Part shown: positions 26,996-39,380 of the stretch, in pieces
Layout of the letters: the number at the start of each line of letters is the position of its first letter
Numbering within the stretch: the first letter of the stretch is position 1
DNA from: Mesorhizobium loti R88b
Lineage (GTDB): Bacteria > Pseudomonadota > Alphaproteobacteria > Rhizobiales > Rhizobiaceae
Reading direction: 5' to 3'
Assembly: GCF_013170845.1 (NCBI RefSeq)
Contig: NZ_CP033367.1
Coordinates: forward strand, 6,387,001 to 6,451,000
Length of the DNA stretch: 64,000 bases
The notes under the pieces: model-generated
The model's database searches: none
Seen by the model: the letters and a program-made list of their open reading frames with translations, nothing else
Told to the model about the DNA's origin: nothing
Made by a program: the position numbers and the translations under genes

Positions 26996-28015
26996 TTATT
27001 GCGCGACCCGCACAATGAGCTTGCCGAAGTTCTTGCCGTCAAGAAGACCGAGGAAAGCCTGCGGCGCGTTCTCCAGGCCCTCCACGATGTCTTCCCGGTA
27101 GCGGACCTGCCCGGACGCGATCCATCCGGCCATCTCGCGATAGAAGGCCGGACGCTGGTCGACAAATTCGCGCTGGATGAAGCCCCTTATCGTCAGGCTG
27201 CGGTGGAGCACCTGCTGCATCAGTGCCGGCAGCCGATCAGTGCCTGATGTCGCGATGGTGTTGTATTGCGCGATCAAGCCGCAGACGGGGACACGCGCGA
27301 ACTCGTTCAGCAGGGGAAACACCGCATCCCAGACAGGACCGCCGACATTCTCGAAATAGACGTCGATGCCATCAGGGCAGGCAGCCTTCAATTGCTCGGC
27401 GAAATCGTCGGCCCGGTGGTCGACGACAGCGTCGAAGCCGAGCTCCTGCCACACGAAGGCGCATTTGTCAGCGCCGCCGGCGATGCCAACGGCACGGGCG
27501 CCCTTGATGCGTGCGATCTGGCCAACGGCCGAGCCGACCGCGCCGCTGGCAGCCGCCACGACCACCGTCTCGCCAGCCTTTGGCTGTCCGATCGTCAGCA
27601 AGCCGGCATAGGCGGTGAAGCCCGGCATGCCCAGCACACCGAGCGCGGTCGTGATCGGCGCCGCGGCAGGGTCGAGCTTGCGCAGCCCGACCCCATCGGA
27701 CAGTGCGAAACCCTGCCATCCCGAGTGGGACAGCACGATATCGCCTTCGGTGAAGCCGGCATTGCGGGATCTGATGACCCGCGCGACGGTGCCGCCTTCC
27801 ATCACGCCGTCGATCTCGACCGGCTTGGCATAGGATTTTGCCGCGTTCATGCGGCCGCGCATATAGGGATCAAGCGACAGATAGAGGATCTGGAGCAACA
27901 GTTCGCCCTCGCCGGACTCGGCGATCGCGACGGTCTCGATGCGGAAATCGTCTGGCTTCGGCCGGCCTTGCGGTCGCGCCGCAAGCACGATTCGGGTGTT
28001 CGCCTCAGTCGACAT
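26996..28015 (-). CDS. NADP-dependent MDR-family enone reductase (CurA-like)
   Basis: 339 residues of the medium-chain dehydrogenase/reductase superfamily, in the zinc-free prostaglandin/leukotriene and curcumin reductase branch. Motifs are YLSLDPYMRGRM near residue 50, LGVLGMPGFTAYAGLL near 130, and the nucleotide-binding VVVAAASGAVGSAVGQIA near 155. The start follows AGGAGGGAG and is well supported. It reduces alkenal/one double bonds with NADPH in the family. It lies 80 bases upstream in the same strand from the DapA-like gene but probably has its own promoter. Confidence 0.9.
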   Translation of the reverse strand: MSTEANTRIVLAARPQGRPKPDDFRIETVAIAESGEGELLLQILYLSLDPYMRGRMNAAKSYAKPVEIDGVMEGGTVARVIRSRNAGFTEGDIVLSHSGWQGFALSDGVGLRKLDPAAAPITTALGVLGMPGFTAYAGLLTIGQPKAGETVVVAAASGAVGSAVGQIARIKGARAVGIAGGADKCAFVWQELGFDAVVDHRADDFAEQLKAACPDGIDVYFENVGGPVWDAVFPLLNEFARVPVCGLIAQYNTIATSGTDRLPALMQQVLHRSLTIRGFIQREFVDQRPAFYREMAGWIASGQVRYREDIVEGLENAPQAFLGLLDGKNFGKLIVRVAQ

Positions 28016-28095
28016 TGGATACTCCCTCCTGGAATTCTCGTGCCGGCTGGTGGCACTCGACATGATCGTGGAGATCAAATTCCGCAAGCGCTGCT

Positions 28096-28989
28096 TCAGA
28101 CCCGTTTGCCCAGATCGGCGATCGTGGCCCTGATGACTTTCTCAACCGACGCACGCTCACTGCCTTCGATCTCCAGGCGTGGCTTGCGCACGAATTCGGG
28201 CGCGCCGTAGACGAGATGTTCGGCAAGCTTGATGTACTGAACCAGCTTCACGTCGGTGTCGAGATGGAAGGCTGGCGTCAGCAACCTGTACAGCGGCAAT
28301 GCGGCCTTGAAGTTTCCAGCCCTGGCCTCGTTGAAGAGCGCCACGCATTCCGCCGGCCATGCATTGGTCATGCCGGAAACCCAGCCGACGACGCCTAGCG
28401 CCAGGCTTTCCAGGATAAGATCGTCGACGCCGCAGAAGATGTCAAAGCGGTCGCCAAAGGCGTTGAAAAGGTCGGTCACGCGCCGGATGTCGCCTGTCTC
28501 TTCCTTGATGGCGACGATGCCGGGCACATCCACCAGCGCTTTGAGGGTTTCGACGTCGACATCAACCTTGTAGGCAATGGGGTTGTTGTAGATCATCACC
28601 GGCAGGTCGCTCGCCTCGGCAACGGCCTTGTACCATGCGACCGTTTCACGGCGATCCGTACGGTAGGCAAGACTTGGAAAGGTCATCAGGCCTTGCGCGC
28701 CAAGCTTCTGATAGTTGCGGGCCGCGGCAATGGCATTGTCGGTCGACAGTTCGGCCAGACCTGACAGAAGCGGCACCCTGCCCGCGACAACCTCGCTGGC
28801 GGCGGTGACGACGGCGTCGCGCTCTTGCTGCGTCAACGTCGCGTTTTCGCCGAGCATTGGCAGGACGATGACGCCCGAAACGCCGTTCTTTATAAGCCGA
28901 TCAATGCTTGACTGCGTGGCCTCGATATCGATGGATCCCGATGCCTGCATCTTGGTGGTGACCGCGGGAAAAACGCCTGTCCAGGTCAT
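28096..28989 (-). CDS. Dihydrodipicolinate synthase-family lyase
   Basis: 297 residues, a TIM-barrel class I aldolase of the DapA/NanA superfamily. The Schiff-base lysine is in AIKEETGD, the catalytic tyrosine in MIYNNPIAY, and the substrate loop GENATLT replaces the GTTGE type of true DapA. It is therefore likely a catabolic aldolase or deaminase (2-keto-3-deoxy sugar, hydroxyproline or related) rather than lysine biosynthesis. It lies downstream of the FAD oxidoreductase and dgdA on the same strand, suggesting use in amino acid degradation. The exact substrate is uncertain. Confidence 0.85.
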   Translation of the reverse strand: MTWTGVFPAVTTKMQASGSIDIEATQSSIDRLIKNGVSGVIVLPMLGENATLTQQERDAVVTAASEVVAGRVPLLSGLAELSTDNAIAAARNYQKLGAQGLMTFPSLAYRTDRRETVAWYKAVAEASDLPVMIYNNPIAYKVDVDVETLKALVDVPGIVAIKEETGDIRRVTDLFNAFGDRFDIFCGVDDLILESLALGVVGWVSGMTNAWPAECVALFNEARAGNFKAALPLYRLLTPAFHLDTDVKLVQYIKLAEHLVYGAPEFVRKPRLEIEGSERASVEKVIRATIADLGKRV

Positions 28990-29101
28990 GTCTTGATCTC
29001 CTCTTGCTCGTGGACATCCGGCCGCCTCGCTGAAATCGAATGGGTTCCGGGGCTGGGTTGCTCGCCTGCTCTCGCCATAGTCCGTGCTAGGGCGGGATCA
29101 T

Positions 29102-30448
29102 CTAAAGCGAGGGTCCCAACCGGGTCGGACTGCCGTCGCTGAAACGGGACAGACGGAACCTTTGGAGATTGTGCCCGATCTCGTTGCCCTGGATCAGATC
29201 GGACAGGACGCGGCCCATGCCGGGGCCGATGCCGAAGCCGTGACCGCTCATGCCGGTCGCGATGACGAGGCCCGGGATCGCTGCGGCGCGATCGACGACA
29301 GGCACGACATCCGGCATCGCATCGATCATGCCCGCCCAACTCGCCTTGAGCGGTACAGTCTCGAACTGCGGGAAAAGCCGCTTGAATTCGCGGTCGATGG
29401 CGCGAAGCGCCTTGGCCTCGGGGGCAGGATTGAGAATACGCATCCGTTCGAACGGGGTTTCCTTGTCCGCGTCCCATTTGCGCGGAGTCGACCAGTTGTC
29501 CGGGTAGCCGCGAGGCGCGGCCGGCCGGTAGCGCGTGCCAAGGGGATTTGCCTTGAGAGCAGGAAGATACTTCGGCGCGTGGCGCAATGCATCCGGCCCG
29601 ACATAGAGCACGTGGCTGCCTCCCGCCGCCAGCGTGTAGCCGCCATCTTGCCTGCGCCGAAACGCGATGTGTTCGTCAGCGGCGGCACCGGCGTAGATTT
29701 CCGGCAGCGGCGCGGTCGCCGCGACAGTCGTCCTGACGCTGAGTTGCGGGATGGAGATGCCATGCGCGCGCAGGAACAGCGACGTCCACGCGCCGCTGGC
29801 GACGAGCGCGCTCGACGTGGCGATGCGCCCCTGCTCGGTCCAGACGCCGCTGATGCGTCCCGCCGAGACATCAAGCATGCGTGCCGCGCAATTCTCGATG
29901 ATGGTGACGCCTTGCCGGGCGGCCAGGCGGGCAAGTGCGGGCACCGCGACCCAGGGCTCGGCGCGCATATCCGATGGCGTGGTCATCGCACCCTTGAAGG
30001 GCCGCGACATGGCCGGGATCAGCCGGGCCGCCTCACCTTGATCAAGCAGACGCGTGTCGACGCCATGAGCCTGCGCGATCTTCAGGAATTTGGCGAAACC
30101 GGCCATCTCCTTGTCGGTGCGCGCAAGATAGGTGACGCCTGTCTGCGTCAGCCCTATGTCCTCGCCACACTCCTCGGCCAGCTGCCACCAGAGGCGCTGC
30201 GCTTCGATGACGATCGGCAGCTCGTCGGCGTCGCGGCCCTGCTGCCGGATCCAGCCCCAGTTGCGCGAGGATTGCTCGGCGGCGATGCGTCCCTTCTCAA
30301 GCAAGGTAACCGAGATGTTGCGCCGCGCCAGGAACAGCGCCGTCGTCACGCCGATGACGCCGCCTCCGATGATCACGACTTCCGAGGTCTTCGGCAACGG
30401 CGCTTGAAACTGGATCGGAGTGGCTTCGGTGAAGGGGAAGGTCTTCAA
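29102..30448 (-). CDS. FAD-dependent amino acid oxidoreductase (DAO family)
   Basis: 448 residues. The N-terminal FAD-binding fold EVVIIGGGVIGVTTALFLARR begins near residue 23, and the C-terminal FAD motif is GLVIATGMSGHGFGIGPG. The overall plan matches DadA/SoxB-type secondary-amine and D-amino acid oxidoreductases. The NWGWIRQQGRD segment near residue 63 is common in family members annotated as hydroxyproline or opine oxidases. It lies 195 bases downstream of dgdA and 112 upstream of the DapA-like lyase on the same strand. The substrate is inferred only as an amino or imino acid. Confidence 0.85.
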   Translation of the reverse strand: MKTFPFTEATPIQFQAPLPKTSEVVIIGGGVIGVTTALFLARRNISVTLLEKGRIAAEQSSRNWGWIRQQGRDADELPIVIEAQRLWWQLAEECGEDIGLTQTGVTYLARTDKEMAGFAKFLKIAQAHGVDTRLLDQGEAARLIPAMSRPFKGAMTTPSDMRAEPWVAVPALARLAARQGVTIIENCAARMLDVSAGRISGVWTEQGRIATSSALVASGAWTSLFLRAHGISIPQLSVRTTVAATAPLPEIYAGAAADEHIAFRRRQDGGYTLAAGGSHVLYVGPDALRHAPKYLPALKANPLGTRYRPAAPRGYPDNWSTPRKWDADKETPFERMRILNPAPEAKALRAIDREFKRLFPQFETVPLKASWAGMIDAMPDVVPVVDRAAAIPGLVIATGMSGHGFGIGPGMGRVLSDLIQGNEIGHNLQRFRLSRFSDGSPTRLGPSL

Positions 30449-30643
30449 TGCGTACTATCCTTTATCGCGCCACAAAGGTGTCCGGTCGCAAGACCTGTCC
30501 TGGCGGCGGCGGACCTGGCCGCTTCCATGGAATGTCGGCAATGCGCCAAGAGACCGATGGTCAGCACTACACTGCGGACCTGGAGAATTTGCGTGCCAGT
30601 GCGATAAAGTTGTTGGCCACCATCGCAGCCATCGCCATGCCCT

Positions 30644-32932
<2,289 letters not shown>

Positions 32933-32962
32933 GGCGATCGAATGGCGGCCGTCTGCCCGGCG

Positions 32963-34492
32963 TCAGCCGCGCTTCGGGATCTGTATATCCTCCAGCAGAA
33001 GCGTCAGCGCCATGGCGACGAAATAAAGCGCCGCCACCCAGATGAACATTACGTTGAAGCCACTCGAATAGTGGCCAAGCACCACATCGCGGATCGCGAC
33101 CGGCAGGCTCGATGCAAGATGCGGGGTGAGTCCGGTCAGGCCGTCCGGCAGCAGCGCGGCGGCATCCGCGGGAAGCTCTGAAGTCTGCCGGTTCAGCGCC
33201 CAGGTCATCACCGCGCCATTCAGCGCCAGCCCCAGCGATGCGCCGATGGTCCGCGACTGCGTGATCAGCGACGTCACCGCGCCGATGTCCTGCAGCGGCG
33301 CGGCAGCCTGGATCGCCACCATCAGTACCTGGAACTGCAGGCCCATGCTGATGCCGAACACGCCCATCATCGTTGCCAGCACCCAGATCGGCGTGTGCGA
33401 GTTGATGAAGGCAAAGCCAATCATCAGCAGCCCGCCAATGCCCATCGCCACCACCGGCATCCATTTGTAGCGACCGGTTGCGGCAATCACCCGTCCGGCC
33501 AGTATCGAGACGACCATCGAGGTCACGGAAGCCGGCAGAAACAGGAAGCCGACTTCCGCCGGGCTGAGACCCGTGAGCGTCTGCATGTAGAGCGCGAAAT
33601 AGAAGAACATGCCCAGCGTCACCGAGCCTGCGACCAGTGACACGCCCGAGACGATACGGACCGTCGAAACGTCGAACAGCCGCAAGGGCACGATCGGCTC
33701 TTCGGCCCGCCGCTCGACCATGATGAACGAGGCGATTGCCACCACCGCGATCACCGGCAGCGCGAAGGTGAGCAGATCCGGCCCGGCGGGGTCGAGCACA
33801 TGATAGCCCCAATAGACGATTGCCGTAGTGCCGATGGCGAGTAGCAAGCCGCCGAGATAGTCCACGCGGTGCTTCTTTTCGTTGAATCGGCTGCGCATGG
33901 CGAACCCGATCACCGCCAGCACGACGATGCCGATCGGCAGGTTGACCAGGAACACCCAGCGCCAACCGAACAGGCTTGTGATATAGCCGCCCGCCAACGG
34001 GCCGAGCACCGACGACAGCGCGAACACCGCCGAACTGTAGCCTTGGTACTTGGCACGGTCGCGCGGTCCGAACAGTTCGCCGATCATGGCGAAGGCCGAG
34101 ACCATCAGGCCGCCGCCGCCGATACCTTGCAGGACGCGCGCCGCGATCAGGCTCTCCATCGACCATGCCATGCCGCAGACCAGCGAGCCCAACAGGAACA
34201 AGGTGATCGCCGTCAACACCACATTCTTGCGGCCATACATGTCGCCGAGTTTGCCGTAGAAGGGCGCGACAGCAGCGGTCGAGAGCAGGTAGGCGGCGCC
34301 TACCCAGCCGAACAGATGCAGATTGCCCAGTTCGCCGGCAATGGTGGGCAAAGCCGTGACGACGATCTGCATGTCGATGGTGGCCATGAACATCGCGATC
34401 AGCGCGCCGAAATAGACGATCAGCGTCGTGAGATCGGGCCGGGCCCCGGCCTCCACAGGCGCGGCATCTGGAAGAGTTGAGTCAAGGCTCAT
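32963..34492 (-). CDS. DHA2-family MFS drug efflux transporter
   Basis: 509 residues with 14 predicted transmembrane helices, the EmrB/QacA type. Motif A appears as PFYGKLGDMYGRKNV, motif C as GLGAxxGGY-like SSVLGPLAGGYI near residue 150, and MATIDMQIVVTALPTIAGEL is characteristic at helix 1. It exports toxic compounds by proton antiport. The start at 34492 was chosen over an upstream in-frame ATG because the extension covers the operator region. The divergent MarR-type gene is the likely regulator. Confidence 0.92.
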   Translation of the reverse strand: MSLDSTLPDAAPVEAGARPDLTTLIVYFGALIAMFMATIDMQIVVTALPTIAGELGNLHLFGWVGAAYLLSTAAVAPFYGKLGDMYGRKNVVLTAITLFLLGSLVCGMAWSMESLIAARVLQGIGGGGLMVSAFAMIGELFGPRDRAKYQGYSSAVFALSSVLGPLAGGYITSLFGWRWVFLVNLPIGIVVLAVIGFAMRSRFNEKKHRVDYLGGLLLAIGTTAIVYWGYHVLDPAGPDLLTFALPVIAVVAIASFIMVERRAEEPIVPLRLFDVSTVRIVSGVSLVAGSVTLGMFFYFALYMQTLTGLSPAEVGFLFLPASVTSMVVSILAGRVIAATGRYKWMPVVAMGIGGLLMIGFAFINSHTPIWVLATMMGVFGISMGLQFQVLMVAIQAAAPLQDIGAVTSLITQSRTIGASLGLALNGAVMTWALNRQTSELPADAAALLPDGLTGLTPHLASSLPVAIRDVVLGHYSSGFNVMFIWVAALYFVAMALTLLLEDIQIPKRG

Positions 34493-34517
34493 GGATGTCT
34501 CCGACGTTTGGGCGCGG

Positions 34518-34580
34518 TTTATGTGCCTGCAGCAGATATATGTCAACATCAATTATATGCTATTGGCATGCAATTGACAT
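34518..34580 (-). promoter_or_regulatory. Promoter and inverted repeat in the efflux pump/MarR control region
   Basis: On the minus strand a TTGACA (34546-34541) is followed 17 bases later by CATAAA (34523-34518), a plausible sigma-70 promoter for the efflux gene. The first element is part of an inverted repeat, ATGTCAA at 34540-34546 and TTGACAT at 34574-34580, so a bound regulator would cover the promoter. The region is AT-rich compared with its neighbours. Confidence 0.5.
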
Positions 34581-34610
34581 CAGCATGTATTCTTGCTAGC
34601 GCGCTATGGC

Positions 34611-35258
34611 ATGAACACCAACGATACCGGGCCGGGCAGCGCCGACCGATTTTCAGCTCTTTGCCAGACACAAGGCGACCAGGACCTCGCCGACCTGGCG
34701 CGCAGCAATGGCATGTCCGAAGCGGCGGCCGGGGCCGTCGCTGCGATCGATGCGGTGATGACCAAGGTGCGCCGTTCGGTCCAGCGCCGGGACTTCGGTC
34801 GTTTGATCCTGGCCCGCGTCGATCCCTCGCTGGAAGTGAGCCATCTCGACGCGATTATCGCGCTCAGCGCGGTTGTCAGCGACACCCCGCAGGACGAGGT
34901 GACGGTCGGCACCATCGCCGAGCGCATGGGGATCGACCCCTCCCGCGCCAGCCGCATCTCTGCCGATCTCGTCGAGCGTGGCTACGCCTTCCGCGTCGCA
35001 TCGCAACTCGACGCCCGACGCATTTGCCTCAGACCCACCGCCAAGAGCGAGCGCCTGGTGACGGCGGTGCGTCAGACCAAATGGCGCATCTTCGCTGGCG
35101 CACTGGCGCAATGGGATGAGCAGGACCTGGTGACGTTCGCCGCCCTGCTGGAACGCTTCGCGGGTTGGGCCATCGACGACGCGGGGATGAGCAGGTCGGC
35201 CGATGCCGTCAAGCAGATGATGGACGAGACGGAGCCCGGGCTGCCCGACGCGAAATAG
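34611..35258 (+). CDS. MarR-family transcriptional regulator
   Basis: 215 residues, longer than typical MarR (about 150) because of an N-terminal extension of about 55 residues. The winged helix is visible at about residues 75-140: VTVGTIAERMGIDPSRASRISADLVERGY, then VASQLDARRICLRPT as the wing. The ATG at 34611 is preferred over a TTG six codons upstream, although its ribosome binding site is weak. Its divergence from the efflux pump suggests ligand-relieved repression of that gene and of itself. Confidence 0.87.
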   Translation: MNTNDTGPGSADRFSALCQTQGDQDLADLARSNGMSEAAAGAVAAIDAVMTKVRRSVQRRDFGRLILARVDPSLEVSHLDAIIALSAVVSDTPQDEVTVGTIAERMGIDPSRASRISADLVERGYAFRVASQLDARRICLRPTAKSERLVTAVRQTKWRIFAGALAQWDEQDLVTFAALLERFAGWAIDDAGMSRSADAVKQMMDETEPGLPDAK

Positions 35259-35511
35259 GGTTAGCGCCGGAGGGTGGACGCCCATACATCGAAATGGCCG
35301 GGCGACCGTGCAGACAGGCGCAGGGAATTTCCCCCTGAACGATGCTGCCCGCGGCAAGCGATCACGAAGCGGTGACGGTCGTAACGAAGGCCGGGCAGGC
35401 TGCGAAGACTGGATGTGAGCGCCGCGCAAGCATCTTGCGGTGCCTCCACCAAAGCTTTGGCAAGTCGAAGCTTCGGCGCGAACCCGCCAACTTCTCAAGG
35501 AATCCACGATC

Positions 35512-36288
35512 ATGATCAACAGGCGTACTTTCTCCACCGGGCTCGTCGCCGGGGCGGCGACGAGCATACTGGCCGGCGCCGGCAAGACGCGCGCGCAGAC
35601 AGGCGTCAAGATACGCAACGTCGTCCTGGTCCATGGAGCCTATGCGGATGGCTCGTGCTGGTCGGACGTGGTTGGCCGGCTGCAGCAAGCCGGTCTCAAG
35701 GCGACCGTCGTCCAGCACCCGCTGACCACCTTGCAAGCGGGCATCGACGCAACGCACCGTGCGATCGCGCTCCAGGATGGACCGACGATTCTGGTCGGAC
35801 ACTCCTTTGCCGGCATGATCATCACCGAGGCTGGGATGGATCCAAAAGTTTCCTCGCTTGTCTATGTCGCGGCTCGCGCGCCGGATGCGGGTGAAGACTA
35901 CACGGCGCTCGCCAAGACTTTTGCGGCGCCGCCTGCCTCAGCGGGGCTTGTCTGGTCCGAAGGCTATGGCAAGCTCAGCGAGGAGGCTTTTCTACGGGGC
36001 TTCGCTGGCGGCATTCCTCTCGAGAAGGCGCGCATCCTCTATGCCGTGCAGGGTCCGATCTCGGACAGGCTCTTCTCCGGAAAGACGACGCAAGCCGCCT
36101 GGCGCTCGAAGCCAAGCTGGTATGCCGTCTCGACAGAGGATCGCACGATCAACCCGGATCTCGAGCGCTTCATGGCAAAGCGCATGAAAGCAAAGATCAT
36201 CGAGGTAAAGGCAAGCCATCTGTCACTGATCTCCCATCCGCAGGAGATCACCCAGTTGATCTTGGAAGCCGCCGGGCAGCTCAGCTAG
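35512..36288 (+). CDS. Tat-exported alpha/beta hydrolase
   Basis: 258 residues. The N-terminus MINRRTFSTGLVAGAATSILAG carries a twin-arginine export signal ending near ARAQT. The mature domain has the oxyanion-loop motif LVHGAYADGSCW and the nucleophile elbow GHSFAG; the catalytic His is probably in KASHLSLISHP. It resembles the hydroxynitrile lyase/methylesterase-like subgroup. The ATG at 35512 has AAGGA upstream. Being exported, it likely acts in the periplasm on small esters; the substrate is unknown. Confidence 0.87.
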   Translation: MINRRTFSTGLVAGAATSILAGAGKTRAQTGVKIRNVVLVHGAYADGSCWSDVVGRLQQAGLKATVVQHPLTTLQAGIDATHRAIALQDGPTILVGHSFAGMIITEAGMDPKVSSLVYVAARAPDAGEDYTALAKTFAAPPASAGLVWSEGYGKLSEEAFLRGFAGGIPLEKARILYAVQGPISDRLFSGKTTQAAWRSKPSWYAVSTEDRTINPDLERFMAKRMKAKIIEVKASHLSLISHPQEITQLILEAAGQLS

Positions 36289-36316
36289 AGAGGTTGGCCG
36301 GGTCTGTGCGGCGTCA

Positions 36317-36450
36317 TCAATTGGTGCCACTGTTGTCGAGGCTGAGCGCGCCTGCGCCAAAAGCAACGATCTGAAGCAGCCCCGCCGGCCATCTCACGTT
36401 CTTGAGGAAATGGGCCGGCATGTTCTGGTCGGAGGCGAAGATCTGATCGA
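36317..36450 (-). pseudogene. C-terminal remnant of a DoxX-family membrane protein gene
   Basis: The minus strand reads DQNMPAHFLKNVRWPAGLLQ then IVAFGAGALSLDNSGTN and a TGA at 36319-36317. The FLKN....GLL...GAGALSLD pattern is the end of DoxX/YphA-family proteins. The upstream part of the gene is missing, and the sequence lies between the hydrolase and the BASS transporter. It is a decayed fragment. Confidence 0.55.
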
Positions 36451-36502
36451 CCGTCTAAGCCGGCCTGCGGTGCGAGCCTTATTGCGAAATACGCAACCCC
36501 AA

Positions 36503-37504
36503 CTAAGCCACCGAGGCCGTCGGCTCGGCTTTCAGCACGGCGGGCCGGTTTGCCGCCCTGGCATATTTCTGGGCGATCATGGCGCAGACCATGAGCTGTA
36601 TCTGGTGGAAGAGCATCAGCGGCAGGACGATCGCGCCGACGCCCTGGCCGGCAAAGATGACGTTCGCCATCGGCACACCGCTCGCCAGGCTCTTCTTCGA
36701 GCCGCAGAAGGTGATCGTGATCTGGTCGGCCTTGCCGAAGCCGAGAAGCCGGCTGCCATAGGTCGTGACCAGAAGCACCAAGCCGAGCAACACCATGTCG
36801 GCGACAACGACCACGGCGATGTCGCGCAGCGAGAACATATGCCACAGCCCCTCGGCGACGGCCGTGCTGAAGGCCAGATAGACGACCATCAGGATCGAGC
36901 CGCGATCGACAGGCATCAGCAATGTCTTGCGAGAGCGTATCCAGTTGCCGATCCTGGGTTCTAGCAATTGTCCGAGCGCAAAGGGCAGGAGCAGCTGCAC
37001 AAGGATCTGACTCACCGCGTCCCACGAAAATCCGCCATGACCACCGATGGAGAACAGCAGCCCGACGAGCAAGGGTGTCAGGAACATGCCGAAGATGTTG
37101 GAGGCGGAGGCCGAGCAGATGGCGGCGGGAACATTTCCACCGGCCATCGAGGTGAACGCGATCGAGGATTGCACCGTCGACGGCAGGACACACAGGAACA
37201 GAATGCCCAGGTAGAGCGGCTTGGGCAGGATCGAAACAGGCAGATAGCCAAGCGCCAGGCCCAGCAGCGGGAACAGGCCAAATGTCGTCAGAAGAATCAC
37301 CAGGTGCAGGCGCCAATGCATCAGGCCGGCAATAACAACGTCGCGCGAGAGCCTCGCACCATGCAGGAAGAACAGAAGCGCCACGGCAAGATTGGTGGCG
37401 ATCGCGAACCATCTCGCGAACGTCCCGGTCGCTGGCACGACGGACGCAAGCGCGACCGTGGACAGCAGCAAGATCAGAAAAGTATCGGGCAGAAAGCGGC
37501 GCAT
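36503..37504 (-). CDS. Bile acid:sodium symporter-family (BASS, YfeH/SLC10A7-like) transporter
   Basis: 333 residues with about ten transmembrane helices. It follows the YfeH/SLC10A7 pattern: MRRFLPDTFLILL, LLFFLHGARLSRDVVIAGLMHWRLH, LPSTVQSSIAFTSMAGGNVPAAICSASASN and ITFCGSKKSLASGVPMA. The start at 37504 begins the family N-terminus; an ATG 15 codons earlier would add unrelated sequence. The substrate is probably an organic anion and is not established. It is divergent from a LysR regulator that likely controls it. Confidence 0.9.
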   Translation of the reverse strand: MRRFLPDTFLILLLSTVALASVVPATGTFARWFAIATNLAVALLFFLHGARLSRDVVIAGLMHWRLHLVILLTTFGLFPLLGLALGYLPVSILPKPLYLGILFLCVLPSTVQSSIAFTSMAGGNVPAAICSASASNIFGMFLTPLLVGLLFSIGGHGGFSWDAVSQILVQLLLPFALGQLLEPRIGNWIRSRKTLLMPVDRGSILMVVYLAFSTAVAEGLWHMFSLRDIAVVVVADMVLLGLVLLVTTYGSRLLGFGKADQITITFCGSKKSLASGVPMANVIFAGQGVGAIVLPLMLFHQIQLMVCAMIAQKYARAANRPAVLKAEPTASVA

Positions 37505-37569
37505 GACATGTTCGTTCCGGGGTGGGTGCAGCACCGTCTTTTCGCGCATTGCAAAATAGGATACAAGGA

Positions 37570-37580
37570 ATAACAGTTAT
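37570..37580. promoter_or_regulatory. LysR-type dyad ATAAC-A-GTTAT
   Basis: A perfect 5-base dyad with one central base lies in the 93-base gap between the BASS gene (start 37504) and the LysR gene (start 37598). It has the T-N9/11-A character of LysR boxes in a locally AT-rich stretch. Confidence 0.5.
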
Positions 37581-37597
37581 CGTAATTTGAGATATCA

Positions 37598-38440
37598 ATG
37601 CTCGATTTGGTCCAACTTCGCAGCTTTGTCACCGTCCAGCAGATGGGAAGCTTCACCTTCGCGGCCGAGAGGCTGGGGCTCGGGCAATCCACCGTTAGCC
37701 AGCACATCAGCAAGCTGGAGGCTGCGATTGGCAGGCAGTTGCTGGCCCGCGATACACACAAGGTGATGCTGACGCCTGACGGCGAAGCCCTGCTCGGCCA
37801 TGCCCGGACCATGTTGTCCATAGAGGGGCAGATGCAGGCGCTGTTCACCGCGCAGAAGCTGCGTGGTACCCTGAGGCTCGGCGTATCCGAGGACCTGGTT
37901 GCCAGCCGCCTGCCTGTCGTGCTGGAGGATTTTGTCCGGTCTCACCCATCCGTTGATCTTGAACTGACGGTCGCGCTGAGCGGCCTGCTCTACGAGATGC
38001 AGGACAATGGCGAACTCGATCTCGTTTTGGCAAAGCGCCGGCTGGGCGACAGCCGTGGTCAGCTCGTCTATCGCGAGCCGCTTGTCTGGCTCGCCCGCGA
38101 TCCGGAACAGGTTCTGTCGCTCGCGGCCTTGCCGTTGATTGCCTTCCCCGCGCCGAGCGTCACGCGCAGCATTGCGCTGGAAGTGCTCGAGCGGCACCGC
38201 ATGCCATGGCGCATTGTCTGCACCTGCGGAAGCCTGAGCGGGCTGACAGCTGCTGCCCGCGCCGGCATGGGGGTGCTGGTGCAACCGCAAAGCATGTCGC
38301 CTTTGGGCCTGAAGGAAATCGGCAGCCTGCCGCAGTTGGAGGATGTGGAATTCGTCCTGATCCCCAGCAAGGGAGCAGACCGCGCACTCGTCTCGGCGCT
38401 TTCGGAAGATATACTGGCCAAGGTGAAAGCCCTGCGCTGA
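37598..38440 (+). CDS. LysR-family transcriptional regulator
   Basis: 280 residues. The helix-turn-helix spans residues about 5-62 (LVQLRSFVTVQQMGSFTFAAERLGLGQSTVSQHISKLE), followed by a LysR substrate-binding domain with LRGTLRLGVSEDL and GSLSGLTAAARAGMGV. It is divergent from the BASS transporter gene and probably regulates it. It ends 52 bases before a very strong hairpin that separates it from the convergent pyridoxal dehydrogenase gene. Confidence 0.9.
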   Translation: MLDLVQLRSFVTVQQMGSFTFAAERLGLGQSTVSQHISKLEAAIGRQLLARDTHKVMLTPDGEALLGHARTMLSIEGQMQALFTAQKLRGTLRLGVSEDLVASRLPVVLEDFVRSHPSVDLELTVALSGLLYEMQDNGELDLVLAKRRLGDSRGQLVYREPLVWLARDPEQVLSLAALPLIAFPAPSVTRSIALEVLERHRMPWRIVCTCGSLSGLTAAARAGMGVLVQPQSMSPLGLKEIGSLPQLEDVEFVLIPSKGADRALVSALSEDILAKVKALR

Positions 38441-38473
38441 GCCGCTGCGCAGGACTGCCGGCAGATGTCCCCG

Positions 38474-39354
<881 letters not shown>

Positions 39355-39380
39355 TCAATCCGTGATCCGATGATGTCTGT

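Noticed and set aside
28096..28989. Calling the DapA-like gene dapA of lysine biosynthesis
   Set aside because: The substrate loop differs from true DapA and the neighbours are amino acid catabolic genes; only the superfamily is supported.
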